64,000 nucleotides of DNA, taken from positions 50,714 through 114,713 of the forward strand of contig NZ_LMOI01000004.1 of assembly GCF_001423525.1 (NCBI RefSeq), in the 5' to 3' direction. This document shows positions 34,454 through 43,449 of the stretch, piece after piece. The stretch comes from Arthrobacter sp. Leaf137. Its GTDB lineage: Bacteria > Actinomycetota > Actinomycetes > Actinomycetales > Micrococcaceae. Below the pieces are notes generated by a model. It did not search any database and was not told the DNA's origin. It saw only the letters and a program-made list of their open reading frames with translations. Numbering within the stretch: the first letter of the stretch is position 1; the number at the start of each line of letters is the position of its first letter. Position numbers and translations under genes: made by a program.

Positions 34454-35562
34454 TACTGAAGTACCCGCCATCCGCGGTCGTTGAGGGCTTCGATCAGGTG
34501 GTCATGCTTATTGGGCAGCACGGATATTTCCACCATACCGACGTTCTGTCCGGAGGAATGGTCAAGCCGCAGGTCTTCCAGGTTCACGCCGATCTCGCCG
34601 ATCTCGGTGAGCAGCCGCGCAATCTGGCCGGGCCGGTCGTCCACCAGCACGGTAAGCCAGGAATACGCCTGCGGCGGGCCGCCGTGCTTGCCGGGGATCC
34701 GGGCCTGGCCGGCATTGCCCTCGCTCATCAGCTGGGCAAGGTCCAGTCTCGCCCCCGGCGCGGCGGGGTTTTCCAGCGTTCCGATCAGGCGGTTCAGGTC
34801 TTCCCGGACACCGTAGAGGATATCCACTACCTTGCCGGCGTTACCGCCCAAAATCTGCACCCACAGGGTGGGGTCGCTGGCGGCGATCCTGGTGACGTCC
34901 CGCAGCCCGTTCCCCGCGAGGGACAACGCATGCAGTGGTGTCCCCTGCAGCCGGCTGGCCAGCAGGGAGGACATCACCTGGGGCAGGTGCGAAACGAGCG
35001 CTACGGCTTCATCGTGCTCGTCAGGGGTGAACTGCGAGACGACGGCGCCCAGGTCCGTCGCGAGCGAACGGGCAATCTGCAGGGCAGCTGCGGAGGTTTC
35101 CTCCGAGGGGCACACCACCCACGGCATGGACGTGAACAGCTCACCGCGGGCCGCAACCGGTCCGGACTTTTCGCGTCCGGCCATTGGATGCGTTCCCACA
35201 TAGCGGGCCAGGTCCGTGCCGCTGCTCCTAAGGCTCGACAGGATGCCTGCCTTGACGCTGGCGATGTCCACCACCACGGCGTCCGGGTAATCGGACAGCG
35301 CGGTGGTGACCACGTCGGCCGTGACGTCCGGCGGCGCGGCCACCACTACCAGCTGCGGTGCGGCACCGGCCAGCTCCGCGAGGGGCCGGCCAGCGCCGAT
35401 ATCAACAGCCACCGCCTGGTTGGTGGGCGAAGGGTCGGACAGGAAGACGGGCACGCCGCGGCCCCGCAAGCCCAGGCCGATACTCGTCCCCAGCAATCCG
35501 GTGCCGATCACGACGACTGGCCCGTCCAGGTGCCCGCGGCCATGGCTCTTGAACGCGGACAT
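34453..35562 (-). CDS. tyrA: Prephenate dehydrogenase
   Basis: 369-residue NAD(P)-dependent enzyme converting prephenate to 4-hydroxyphenylpyruvate for tyrosine. Rossmann motif VVVIGTGLLGTSIGLGL has glycines at 20, 22 and 25; GTHPMAGREKSG is the family block binding the substrate. A C-terminal ACT domain (about 300-369; VLVDDRPGQIARLLTEIGE) suggests feedback control by an aromatic amino acid. It lies between the pseudouridine synthase gene (three-base gap) and cmk (one-base overlap), an arrangement seen in Micrococcaceae. Confidence 0.95.
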   Translation of the reverse strand: MSAFKSHGRGHLDGPVVVIGTGLLGTSIGLGLRGRGVPVFLSDPSPTNQAVAVDIGAGRPLAELAGAAPQLVVVAAPPDVTADVVTTALSDYPDAVVVDIASVKAGILSSLRSSGTDLARYVGTHPMAGREKSGPVAARGELFTSMPWVVCPSEETSAAALQIARSLATDLGAVVSQFTPDEHDEAVALVSHLPQVMSSLLASRLQGTPLHALSLAGNGLRDVTRIAASDPTLWVQILGGNAGKVVDILYGVREDLNRLIGTLENPAAPGARLDLAQLMSEGNAGQARIPGKHGGPPQAYSWLTVLVDDRPGQIARLLTEIGEIGVNLEDLRLDHSSGQNVGMVEISVLPNKHDHLIEALNDRGWRVLQ

Positions 35563-35565
35563 GCC

Positions 35566-36777
35566 TCAGAGTCCTACGGACGCCAGCAGGTGGCCGACTT
35601 CCTGCTTGCCGAGGTTGCGGATGCTGCCCTGGCGCTGGTCGCCCAAACCGATGGGCCCCACCTTGACGCGGACCAGCCGCTGCACGGGGAAGCCAACGGC
35701 ATCGAACATGCGGCGGACGATGCGGTTCTTGCCCGAGTGCAGTACCACTTCGATCAGCACGTGCCCGGGAGTGGAGTCCACCAGGCGGAAGGAGTCCACG
35801 GCTGCCGGCCCGTCTTCGAGTTCCACACCGGCCTTCAGCTGCGCGCCGATTCCCTGCGGGAAGGGGCCGCGCACCTGGACCAGGTAGGTCTTGGGGACTT
35901 CGTAGGAAGGGTGGGTGAGGCGGTTGGCCAGCTCGCCGTCGTTCGTCAGGAGCAGCAGCCCCTCGGTGGCGACGTCAAGGCGGCCCACATGGAACAACCG
36001 CTCGCCGGTGTTCTTGTTGTTTTTGAGGAAGTCGCTGATGCACGGCCGGCCATCGGGATCTTCCATGGTGGACACTACACCCTTGGGCTTGTTGAACACC
36101 ATGTAGACGAGGTTTTCGTCCAGCTGGATGCGCAGCCCGTCCACGTGGATGACCGCAGTGGTGGGATCGATGCGGACACCCAGCTCGGTCACTACCTGGC
36201 CGTCCACCTCAACCCGGCCCTCGGCGATCATCTCTTCGCAGACGCGCCGGGACGCGACTCCAGCGGAGGCCATCACCTTTTGCAGGCGCACGCCGTCGGC
36301 GTCGTGCAGCTCCGACTGGGGAACGTCGGTGCGGGGGCGCTTCTTGCGGCCCGGCTTCCGGACCGGCCCGAGGTTCTGCCCGAAGCGTTCGCTGCCGAAG
36401 GCGCGGGAGGCCGCTGCGCCGGGAGCACCCGTGCGGGGCTTGGGTTTCAGGGCACCCGGGGTTCCCGGCGCCTTCTTCGCGCCCGGCTTGCGGGCGGCAG
36501 GCTTGCGCGACGACGGCTTGTTGGTCCGCTCCGATGCGCCGGCTTGCTGGGAACCGGCCAAGTCCGGGTCGACGAACCGTTCTTCGCGCGGTTTGGGTGC
36601 GCGGTGCGGCCGGTCACTGCCGAAGCCCTGGCCCCGCTGGCCGCCGCCGCTGGAACCTCCGCTAAATCCTCCGCCGGCTGTCCCCCTGCGGGGAGTGTTG
36701 CCCTGCGGCTTGTTCCGGTCCGCGCCGCCGCGTCCCGAGCTGTTACGTGGTGAACCCTGGCGTCCCGCCTGTGTCAT
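35566..36777 (-). CDS. RsuA/RluB-family pseudouridine synthase with RG-rich tail
   Basis: 403-residue rRNA pseudouridine synthase, probably acting on 23S rRNA helix 89-92 (RluB-like). An N-terminal region of about 165 residues is disordered, rich in Arg, Gly and Pro (RGGADRNKPQGNTPRRGT). Then an S4 RNA-binding domain (VRLQKVMASAGVASRRVCEEMI) and the catalytic block GRLDVATEGLLLLTNDGELAN containing the active-site Asp. The ATG start at 36777 follows GAGGA six bases upstream. Downstream of scpB in the conserved scpA-scpB-rluB order. Confidence 0.92.
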   Translation of the reverse strand: MTQAGRQGSPRNSSGRGGADRNKPQGNTPRRGTAGGGFSGGSSGGGQRGQGFGSDRPHRAPKPREERFVDPDLAGSQQAGASERTNKPSSRKPAARKPGAKKAPGTPGALKPKPRTGAPGAAASRAFGSERFGQNLGPVRKPGRKKRPRTDVPQSELHDADGVRLQKVMASAGVASRRVCEEMIAEGRVEVDGQVVTELGVRIDPTTAVIHVDGLRIQLDENLVYMVFNKPKGVVSTMEDPDGRPCISDFLKNNKNTGERLFHVGRLDVATEGLLLLTNDGELANRLTHPSYEVPKTYLVQVRGPFPQGIGAQLKAGVELEDGPAAVDSFRLVDSTPGHVLIEVVLHSGKNRIVRRMFDAVGFPVQRLVRVKVGPIGLGDQRQGSIRNLGKQEVGHLLASVGL

Positions 36778-36890
36778 GACCCGTCCTCTGCTGTTTTTGG
36801 CCGGCAAAGCTGTCCACGGACAACCCTAGCCAGCCGGGCAGAATTTATCTGCCCTGGTGGATATTCATATGCATGCCGGATTTTCCGGAC

Positions 36891-37556
36891 CTACATTCTG
36901 TCGGCGTCGTAGAACTCCGCGATGCCTTCCAGCCCCGGGAGGTGCGGGGAAAGCTGCGGAAGCCCGGCCACGGAACTGATTCCCATCCGTTCAAGGAAGT
37001 AGGAGGTGGTCCGGTAAAGGATGGCCCCGGACTCGGGATCCGTTCCCGCGTCCTCGATCAGCCCGCGCTGGGCAAGTGTCCGTACGACAGAGTCAACATT
37101 GACCCCGCGAATTGCAGACACCCGAGCCCGGGAAACGGGCTGGCGGTAAGCGATGACCGCCAGGGTTTCCAATGCCGCCTGCGTGAGCCTGGCAGTCTGC
37201 CCCTCGAGCACATACTTCCCGACGATGTCGGCGAAGTCCGGACGGGAGTAGATCCGCCAGCCACCGGCGATGTTCCGCAATTCAAAACCCCGGGGGCTGG
37301 AGCCAAAGCCAGCTGCACTGGCCTCCTCCTCATCCGGGGCGTTAACAGTATACCCGTTGTAATCGGCCTGAAGATCCGCCAGTAACTCCCGAACCTCACC
37401 CAGCGTCAGTTCCAATCCGGCCGCCAGTTCATCTTCGGTGGCCGGCTGGTCAATCACCATGAGCACGGCTTCAAGCGCGGCCTTGGCGCCACCGGGCAGG
37501 TCGCGGAGGCCTGATCCGGCATCGTCACGGCCCTCCGGGCTGTCAGCGGTGTTCAC
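36891..37556 (-). CDS. scpB: Segregation and condensation protein B
   Basis: 221-residue kleisin-associated protein with two winged-helix domains (about 20-85 and 120-195); the block ETLAVIAYRQPVSRARVSAIRGVN is typical of ScpB. It binds ScpA and SMC to organise and separate the chromosome. Its GTG start overlaps the scpA stop by four bases (GTGA). A 113-base gap separates it from the pseudouridine synthase. Confidence 0.95.
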   Translation of the reverse strand: MNTADSPEGRDDAGSGLRDLPGGAKAALEAVLMVIDQPATEDELAAGLELTLGEVRELLADLQADYNGYTVNAPDEEEASAAGFGSSPRGFELRNIAGGWRIYSRPDFADIVGKYVLEGQTARLTQAALETLAVIAYRQPVSRARVSAIRGVNVDSVVRTLAQRGLIEDAGTDPESGAILYRTTSYFLERMGISSVAGLPQLSPHLPGLEGIAEFYDADRM

Positions 37557-38365
37557 GGTTGTTCCTCATATTCTTCGCTCAGGTTTTCCGCCGACCATTC
37601 GCGCTCCCCTGCCGTCCAGTGGATGGCCAGGTCCGCGAGCGGTGACAGCTGGTCGAAGGCCACGGCCCTGTCCCGGTACAGCTCCAGGAGGGCCAGGAAC
37701 CGTGCCACCACCACCAGCGTCGAGTCGGCGTCTGCGGTCAATGCCCTGAATGTCAGTGGTGATTCCTGCTGCAGGCGGATGCCCAGGATCTCCGCCTGTT
37801 CCTTAACGCTGACAGTGCCGCCATGCAGGTGCCCCAGCCCAACCTCGGTTGGCTTCGGCGCCTTGGGCCGGAGGGCCGCGGCGGCGAGGGCGGCGAACTG
37901 CTCCGGGGTGTGCTTCCACACGAGTTCCGGAAGCATCGCGGCGAAATGCTCCTCGAGGGCCACCTGGCGGGGAAAGCGGCGGCCCTCCTGGTGGAGGGTA
38001 CCGCCGAAAAGTCCCGCCACCTGCTTGAACGCCTTGTACTGCAGCAGGCGGGCAAACAAAAGGTCCCTGGCCTCCAGCAGGGCGATGTCTTCATCGCTCT
38101 CCACCTCGCCGGCGGGCAACAGCCTGGCCGCCTTCAGGTCCAGCAGTGTGGCTGCGATGACCAGGAACTCACTGGCCTCATCCAACGCCCAGTCCTCGCC
38201 AAGGTCCTGCAGCTTGCGGATGTACTTGATGAACTCATCGGTGACTGTTGCAATGGCAACTTCGGTGATGTCCAGCTGGTGCTTGGCAATCAGTCCGAGA
38301 AGGAGGTCGAACGGGCCGGTGAAGTTGGCCAGCCGCACCTCGAAGCCGGGCTTGGATTCGGCCAC
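37553..38365 (-). CDS. scpA: Segregation and condensation protein A
   Basis: 270-residue kleisin. FEVRLANFTGPFDLLLGLIAKHQLD near the N-terminus binds SMC, and the C-terminal winged helix (FLALLELYRDRAVAFDQ) contacts ScpB/SMC. I place the start at the GTG at 38365, seven bases after the parA stop. The frame continues upstream antiparallel to nothing useful and overlaps parA, so that extension is not credited. The ribosome-binding site is weak, suggesting coupling with parA. Confidence 0.93.
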   Translation of the reverse strand: MAESKPGFEVRLANFTGPFDLLLGLIAKHQLDITEVAIATVTDEFIKYIRKLQDLGEDWALDEASEFLVIAATLLDLKAARLLPAGEVESDEDIALLEARDLLFARLLQYKAFKQVAGLFGGTLHQEGRRFPRQVALEEHFAAMLPELVWKHTPEQFAALAAAALRPKAPKPTEVGLGHLHGGTVSVKEQAEILGIRLQQESPLTFRALTADADSTLVVVARFLALLELYRDRAVAFDQLSPLADLAIHWTAGEREWSAENLSEEYEEQP

Positions 38366-38372
38366 GGCGCGG

Positions 38373-39272
38373 CTAGGGTGCTCCGCCGCGCGAAATGAGC
38401 TCCTTGGCAAGGCGGCGGTAGGCGTCCGCTCCCACGTGGGTGCCGGCGTAGCTGGTGATCGGTTCAGCGGCCACCGTGGCGTCGGCGAACTTGATGGACC
38501 GCTTGATGACCGTTTCGAAAACCTTGTCCCCAAAAGCTTCCACCAGGCGGGTGATGACTTCCCGGCTGTGCAGGGTTCGTGCGTCATACATGGTGGCAAG
38601 CACGCCATCAACCTGAAGGCGCGGGTTGAGCCGGTCCTGGACTTTGTCGATGGTTTCGACCAGAAGCGCCACCGCACGCAGGGCGAAGAATTCGCAGATC
38701 AGCGGGATGATGACGCCGTGGGCGGCGGTGAGGGCGTTGACGGTCAGCAGGCCAAGGGACGGCTGGCAGTCGATGAGGACGACGTCGTAATCGTCTTCGA
38801 CCTTCTTCAGCGCACGGTCCAGGACCTGTTCGCGGGCTACCTCGTTGACCAGCTGCACTTCGGCGGCGGAGAGGTCGATGTTGGCAGGCAGCAGATCGAC
38901 GTTCTCCACGCCGGTGTGGTGGATGGCGTCGCGGATGTCCACCTTGCGGTCCATCAGGACGTTGTAGACCGTGAGGTCCAGTTCGTGGGGGTTGACGCCC
39001 AGGCCAGCCGACAGCGCACCCTGGGGGTCGAAGTCCACCAGCAGGACGCGCCGCCCGTATTCGGCGAGGGCCGCCGCCAGGTTGATCGTGGACGTGGTCT
39101 TACCGACTCCGCCTTTTTGGTTGACCATGGCGATCACGCGCGCGGGCCCGTGGGAGGGCAGCGGTGCGGGTTCGGGGAACTCACGCAATGGGCGACCCGT
39201 GGGGCCCATCACCGCGTTGTCGAGGTCGAATTCCGTGCCTTCCAGAGTTGCCGCACCCTGTTCGCTGCTCAC
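38373..39272 (-). CDS. parA: ParA-family ATPase of the scpAB operon
   Basis: 299-residue ParA/Soj ATPase. KGGVGKTT at 53-60 (deviant Walker A), [17 protein letters not shown], and VVLIDCQPSLGLLTVNAL (Walker B). Head of the parA-scpA-scpB run, seven bases before scpA; no parB is adjacent. Start is GTG at 39272 (VSSEQGAATLEG), since upstream sequence is unconserved; a GTG four codons earlier is possible. In M. tuberculosis Rv1708 is the counterpart. Likely role is positional control of chromosome or division proteins, an inference. Confidence 0.9.
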   Translation of the reverse strand: MSSEQGAATLEGTEFDLDNAVMGPTGRPLREFPEPAPLPSHGPARVIAMVNQKGGVGKTTSTINLAAALAEYGRRVLLVDFDPQGALSAGLGVNPHELDLTVYNVLMDRKVDIRDAIHHTGVENVDLLPANIDLSAAEVQLVNEVAREQVLDRALKKVEDDYDVVLIDCQPSLGLLTVNALTAAHGVIIPLICEFFALRAVALLVETIDKVQDRLNPRLQVDGVLATMYDARTLHSREVITRLVEAFGDKVFETVIKRSIKFADATVAAEPITSYAGTHVGADAYRRLAKELISRGGAP

Positions 39273-39379
39273 GTATCTGTCCACACTTTCGATGACGGTG
39301 ACTTGCTTGCCGCTGGATCCCCAGCGCCGTTCCTTCCCTCCAAGGCTACAGCCGCCGACACGGCATTCCGGGTAACTTG

Positions 39380-39432
39380 ACTTTCTTCGAATGTTGAGCC
39401 TTGACCCTCTAGTTGAGGTCGAAGGTTGAGGC
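39380..39432 (-). promoter_or_regulatory. Repeated CTCAAC motifs upstream of the parA-scpAB operon
   Basis: On the minus strand CTCAAC occurs three times (39427-39432, 39413-39418 and 39394-39399) within 40 bases, with GGGTCAAG between. It resembles the AAC-rich periodic site upstream of merR at 26958-26983. A shared MerR-type regulator is possible but unproven. Confidence 0.35.
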
Positions 39433-39444
39433 TTCCGATACGCG

Positions 39445-39478
39445 AAAGGGCCCCCGGAGCGTGCTCCGGGGGCCCTTT
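39445..39478 (-). terminator. Terminator after dctA
   Basis: A perfect 16-base-pair stem (AAAGGGCCCCCGGAGC and its complement) with a two-base GT centre, 15 bases past the dctA stop on the minus strand. The stem ends in TTT. Confidence 0.8.
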
Positions 39479-39492
39479 GACCGTATGGCGGG

Positions 39493-40836
39493 TTAGGCGC
39501 TGGCGGCAGCCTTGGCGCCTTCTTCCTTCGGCGCAAGTTCGCCGTGCCCGGCGATCATGGTCTGCTCGTCGAAGGGCAGCTCGCCGGAGAGGACCCGGCT
39601 GACCTGTCCGCCATCGATTTCCTTGACCCAGGTACCAATCAGGACGGTGGCGACGGCGTTGCCGGTGAAGTTGGTCAGGGCGCGGGCTTCGGACATGAAG
39701 CGGTCGATGCCGACGATCATGCCGACGCCGCCCAGGAGTTCAGGCTTGTGGGCCTGCAGGCCTGCTGCGAGCGTTGCCAGGCCGGCGCCGGTGACGCCGG
39801 CTGCACCCTTGGACGCGATGATCATGAAGATCAACAGGGAGATCTGGGCGCCCAGGTCCAGGGGGGTTCCCATGGCGTTGGCCACGAACAGCGAGGCCAT
39901 GGTCAGGTAGATGGCCGTGCCGTCGAGGTTGAACGAGTAGCCGGTGGGGACGGTGACGCCGACAACCGGCTTGGAGACACCGAGGTGCTCCATTTTGGCG
40001 ATCAGGCGGGGAAGCGCTGCTTCGGACGAAGACGTGGAGAAGATCAGCAGGTATTCGCGGCCCAGGTATTTCATCAGCTTGAAGATGTTGACGCCGGAGA
40101 CCACCTGGAGGATGCCGCCGAGGATGACGACGATGAACAGTGCGCAGGTGATGTAGAACGCGATCATCAGGGTGAACATGCTGACGATGGCCTGGAAGCC
40201 GGTGGCGCCAACCACTGCTGCGATGGCACCAAAGGCGCCGACGGGAGCCAGCCACATGATCATGATCAGGATCCGGAAGACGAGCGCCTGTCCGTGTCCG
40301 ATGGCCTTGAGGATGGGAGCTCCCGAGGGGCCCATCTTCTGCAGTGCGAAGCCGACCAGGATGGCTGCGAGCAGGGTGGGCAGTACGGGGATGTCGCTGG
40401 GAATGATGCCGAGCAGGAAGTCCACGGTGCTGTCAGTGGCGGCCTTCTTGTTGGGATCGTACGGCGTGAGCTTGAGCCCCTCGCCGGGGTGGATCAGGTT
40501 GCCCACCACGAGGCCGATGGCCAGGGCGAAGGTGGACATCACTATGAAGTAGCCCAGCGCCAGGCCGCCCACCTTGCCCACCGTTGCGGCTTTGGCGATG
40601 GAGCCGATGCCCAGGACGATGGTGCAGAAGATCACCGGGGCGATCATCATCTTGATCAGCTTGATGAACCCGTCGCCGAGGGGCTTGAGGGATTTGCCGA
40701 CTTCCGGGAACAGCAGGCCCACCAGGGCGCCCAGGATGACGGCGGCAATAACGGCGATGTAGAGGTAATGCGACTTGTCGAGGCCTTTGCGCCGCGGCGC
40801 CGCGGTGTCCAGGGACTCTCCCCGTTGAGAAGCCAT
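39493..40836 (-). CDS. dctA: C4-dicarboxylate/cation symporter DctA
   Basis: 447-residue secondary carrier of the DAACS (GltP/DctA) family, taking up succinate, fumarate or malate with protons or sodium. About eight membrane helices plus two re-entrant hairpins; STSSSEAALPRL is the Ser-rich hairpin and GYSFNLDGTAIYLTMA the transport-motif helix. ATG start after AAAGGAG. It lies divergent to a CitA/DcuS-type kinase and regulator, the usual control partners of dicarboxylate carriers. Its terminator follows immediately. Confidence 0.95.
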   Translation of the reverse strand: MASQRGESLDTAAPRRKGLDKSHYLYIAVIAAVILGALVGLLFPEVGKSLKPLGDGFIKLIKMMIAPVIFCTIVLGIGSIAKAATVGKVGGLALGYFIVMSTFALAIGLVVGNLIHPGEGLKLTPYDPNKKAATDSTVDFLLGIIPSDIPVLPTLLAAILVGFALQKMGPSGAPILKAIGHGQALVFRILIMIMWLAPVGAFGAIAAVVGATGFQAIVSMFTLMIAFYITCALFIVVILGGILQVVSGVNIFKLMKYLGREYLLIFSTSSSEAALPRLIAKMEHLGVSKPVVGVTVPTGYSFNLDGTAIYLTMASLFVANAMGTPLDLGAQISLLIFMIIASKGAAGVTGAGLATLAAGLQAHKPELLGGVGMIVGIDRFMSEARALTNFTGNAVATVLIGTWVKEIDGGQVSRVLSGELPFDEQTMIAGHGELAPKEEGAKAAASA

Positions 40837-40887
40837 GATGTGTCTCCTTTGGATAATCTGATAGACGCTGCGGCACAGTCACTGGGC

Positions 40888-40907
40888 TCACACGTCCTGC
40901 GGTGTGA
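40888..40907. promoter_or_regulatory. Inverted repeat in dctA / sensor kinase divergent region
   Basis: TCACAC-N8-GTGTGA lies 51-71 bases from the dctA start and about 110 bases before the kinase start. A candidate site for the neighbouring response regulator or a global CRP-like protein. Confidence 0.35.
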
Positions 40908-41017
40908 TATCCATCATTGGCCACACAGTGATCCAGCTCACCGTTGCGTTCATATTGGTCGCGGCGCAGGTGCTGGGTGGCCCAGCCAGGCGCCCGGAGA
41001 CGGAGGGAAAGGTACTG

Positions 41018-42721
41018 ATGATCCACCGCTGGAGTATCGCCCGCCGGCTCTTCGTGGCGAACCTGTTGATTGTGGTGTCCTTCATTGCCGTGGTGGGAAC
41101 GGCGGCCTACGTCGACGCCCGGGACCGGACGTACAGCGAAGCGGGCCTGCGGATGACCGGCATCGCCACCTCGATCGCGTCCAACCCGCTGGTGCTGCAG
41201 GCCGCCGGGACCCGGGACCCGTCGTCGGTCCTGCAGCCGTATGCCCTCGACGTCATGGAGGAAGCCCACGTCGATTTCATTACCATCATGGCCCCGGACC
41301 GGACCCGCTGGACCCACCCGAGGAACGAGGAGCTGGGCAAGCCCTACATCGGATCCATCGATGCGGCACTGCGGGGCGAGACGTTCACCGAGGTGACCTC
41401 CGGCACGCTGGGACCGTCCGTGCGCACCATCGTTCCCGTGAAGGACGACGCCGGCACGGTCCGTGCCCTTGTAGCCGCCGGGGTGACGGTGGGCACCGTC
41501 GACGTCGCCTTCGCGGCGCGCCTTCCGGCCCTTGCCGCCATCGGACTCGCGTTGCTGGTGGGTGGCTCGCTGGCCTCGTGGCTTCTGGGCAGGTACCTCC
41601 GGCGCGTCACCCGCGGCTGGGGTCCAGAGCAGCTCTCCCAACTGTTCGCCTACTACGAATCCGTACTGCATTCTGTCCGCGAGGGCCTGATCCTGATCGA
41701 CACCCGGGGGCGGGTGGTGATGTACAACGACCAGGCCGCAGAGCTGCTCGGCCTTGACCAGACCGGCAGTAGCGACCCCACCCGGCCGCCGAAGCTGTCA
41801 GACCTTCCACTCGACGAGGGACTCCGGGGTCTTTTCGAGTCCGGGCGCCCGGCCAAGGACGAGATTGTCCTGACCGGATCACGCGTCCTGGTGGTGAACC
41901 AGGGCCCGGCCAAGGGGCCGGAGCCCTTTGGACCCCGGGGCAGGACACCCGTTTACGGTACGGTGGCCACCCTCCGCGACCGGACGGAGATCGAGGCGCT
42001 GGGCAATGAGCTGGAAACCATGCGCACCCTGTCCGACGCCCTGCGGGCACAAACCCATGAGCATGCCAACAGGCTGCACACGATGGTGTCGCTGCTGGAG
42101 CTGGGACGGACCCAGGAAGCACTGGATTTCGCCACGAAGGATCTGGAGTTGAGCCAGCAACTGACCGATGACATGGTCAGCTCGGTGGACGAACCCGTCC
42201 TTGGGGCGTTGGTGATGGGGAAGGCGGCTGAAGCGCACGAACGCGGAGTGCACCTTGAAGTCACCGCGCTCGGTTCGGGCACGTCAGCGGGAATCGCAGT
42301 TCAGGACCTGGTCACGGTCCTCGGCAACCTGTTGGACAACGCCATCGACGCCGCCGCCGACGCTCCCCCGCCGCGCCGGGTGGAGCTGACGGTAGAGTCG
42401 GACGAGGAGGGGCTGGACATCGCTGTCCACGACTCAGGAGCCGGCATCGACCCGGAGTCTGCAGAGAACATGTTCCGTCACGGCTTCAGCACCAAGCCCG
42501 CCGGCCCCGGCGGCCGCGGCATAGGCTTGGCTTTGGTCCGCCAGGCTGTGCAGCGCCTGGGCGGCTCACTGGTCATCAACGGGCGCCGGGGTGCCAAATT
42601 CGAGGTGTTCCTGCCGGCGGTGGCGGCGCCGGAGGCGGCGGCGCCGGAGAATTCGCCCGGCTCTCGGAACGGGGACACCGGAACTGCTGCCGGGACAGAC
42701 CATGCCGGAAAGGGAGCATAA
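41018..42721 (+). CDS. CitA/DcuS-type sensor histidine kinase
   Basis: 567-residue membrane sensor. Helix 1 (about 12-34), an extracytoplasmic sensor (Cache) domain (about 35-170) with EEAHVDFITIMAPDRTRW, helix 2 (about 175-195), a cytoplasmic PAS domain (about 215-325), a phosphoacceptor region with His347 in HEHANRLHTM (aligning with the DcuS HEFMNKLH motif) and a HATPase domain (NLLDNAIDAA, GRGIGLALVRQ). The ATG at 41018 follows AAAGG at five bases. Probably senses dicarboxylate or citrate outside the cell. The regulator gene starts four bases after it. Confidence 0.93.
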   Translation: MIHRWSIARRLFVANLLIVVSFIAVVGTAAYVDARDRTYSEAGLRMTGIATSIASNPLVLQAAGTRDPSSVLQPYALDVMEEAHVDFITIMAPDRTRWTHPRNEELGKPYIGSIDAALRGETFTEVTSGTLGPSVRTIVPVKDDAGTVRALVAAGVTVGTVDVAFAARLPALAAIGLALLVGGSLASWLLGRYLRRVTRGWGPEQLSQLFAYYESVLHSVREGLILIDTRGRVVMYNDQAAELLGLDQTGSSDPTRPPKLSDLPLDEGLRGLFESGRPAKDEIVLTGSRVLVVNQGPAKGPEPFGPRGRTPVYGTVATLRDRTEIEALGNELETMRTLSDALRAQTHEHANRLHTMVSLLELGRTQEALDFATKDLELSQQLTDDMVSSVDEPVLGALVMGKAAEAHERGVHLEVTALGSGTSAGIAVQDLVTVLGNLLDNAIDAAADAPPPRRVELTVESDEEGLDIAVHDSGAGIDPESAENMFRHGFSTKPAGPGGRGIGLALVRQAVQRLGGSLVINGRRGAKFEVFLPAVAAPEAAAPENSPGSRNGDTGTAAGTDHAGKGA

Positions 42722-42724
42722 AGC

Positions 42725-43438
42725 GTGACTAATATTCGCGTCCTCGTCGTTGAGGACGAAGCCATCGCCTCGGCCGCCCACGCGGCCTACGTTGGACGGC
42801 TGCCGGGTTTTGAGCTGGCAGGCACCGCGCCCGACGGTCAATCGGCGCTGCGGCTGCTGGGCGATTTCGCTGCCTCCGGCAATCCCGTGGAACTCGTCCT
42901 GCTGGACATGAACCTCCCGGACCTGCACGGGCTGGACATTGCACGGCGCATGCGGGCCGCCGGCCTGCTCGCTGACATCATCGCCATCACCGCCGTCCGG
43001 GAGCTCGCCGTCGTGCGCAGCGCCGTAGCCATTGGCGTGGTGCAGTACCTCATCAAGCCGTTCACCTTCGCCACGTTCTCGGACAAACTTGAGAGTTACC
43101 GCCAGTTCCGGCAGCAACTGGCGGACGGTACGGGCGTGGCGGGAAAGTCCGGAGCCTCCCAGAGCGAAGTGGACCAGGCCTTCGCAAGCCTGCGGGCGCC
43201 GTCCGAACTTCCCCTCCCCAAGGGGCTGTCCACCTCCACGCTGGACTCCGTCAAGGACTTCCTCAAGGCGCAGCAGAACGCCGTCTCCGCCACCGAGGTC
43301 ATGGATGCACTGGGGATGTCCCGCGTCACGGCGCGCCGCTATCTTGAGTACCTGGCGGATGCCGGAACGGTACAGCGGACGGCCAGGTACGGGACGCCTG
43401 GGCGTCCGGAGAACGAGTACCGCTGGAGCGGACGCTAA
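42725..43438 (+). CDS. CitB/DcuR-type response regulator
   Basis: 237-residue response regulator. The receiver domain has Asp11/Asp12-equivalents in VVEDE and phospho-acceptor Asp61 in VLLDMNLPD; the C-terminal DNA-binding domain contains a helix-turn-helix (SATEVMDALGMSRVTARRYLEYL) of the DcuR type. GTG start, three bases after the kinase stop, after GGGAG. The target is most likely dctA. It converges on prpE with an 11-base gap. Confidence 0.93.
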   Translation: MTNIRVLVVEDEAIASAAHAAYVGRLPGFELAGTAPDGQSALRLLGDFAASGNPVELVLLDMNLPDLHGLDIARRMRAAGLLADIIAITAVRELAVVRSAVAIGVVQYLIKPFTFATFSDKLESYRQFRQQLADGTGVAGKSGASQSEVDQAFASLRAPSELPLPKGLSTSTLDSVKDFLKAQQNAVSATEVMDALGMSRVTARRYLEYLADAGTVQRTARYGTPGRPENEYRWSGR

Positions 43439-43449
43439 GAAGGTCCAGG

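Noticed and set aside
34447..36753. Long plus-strand frame (about 768 codons) across tyrA and the pseudouridine synthase
   Set aside because: Crosses two well-supported minus-strand genes and shows no domain.
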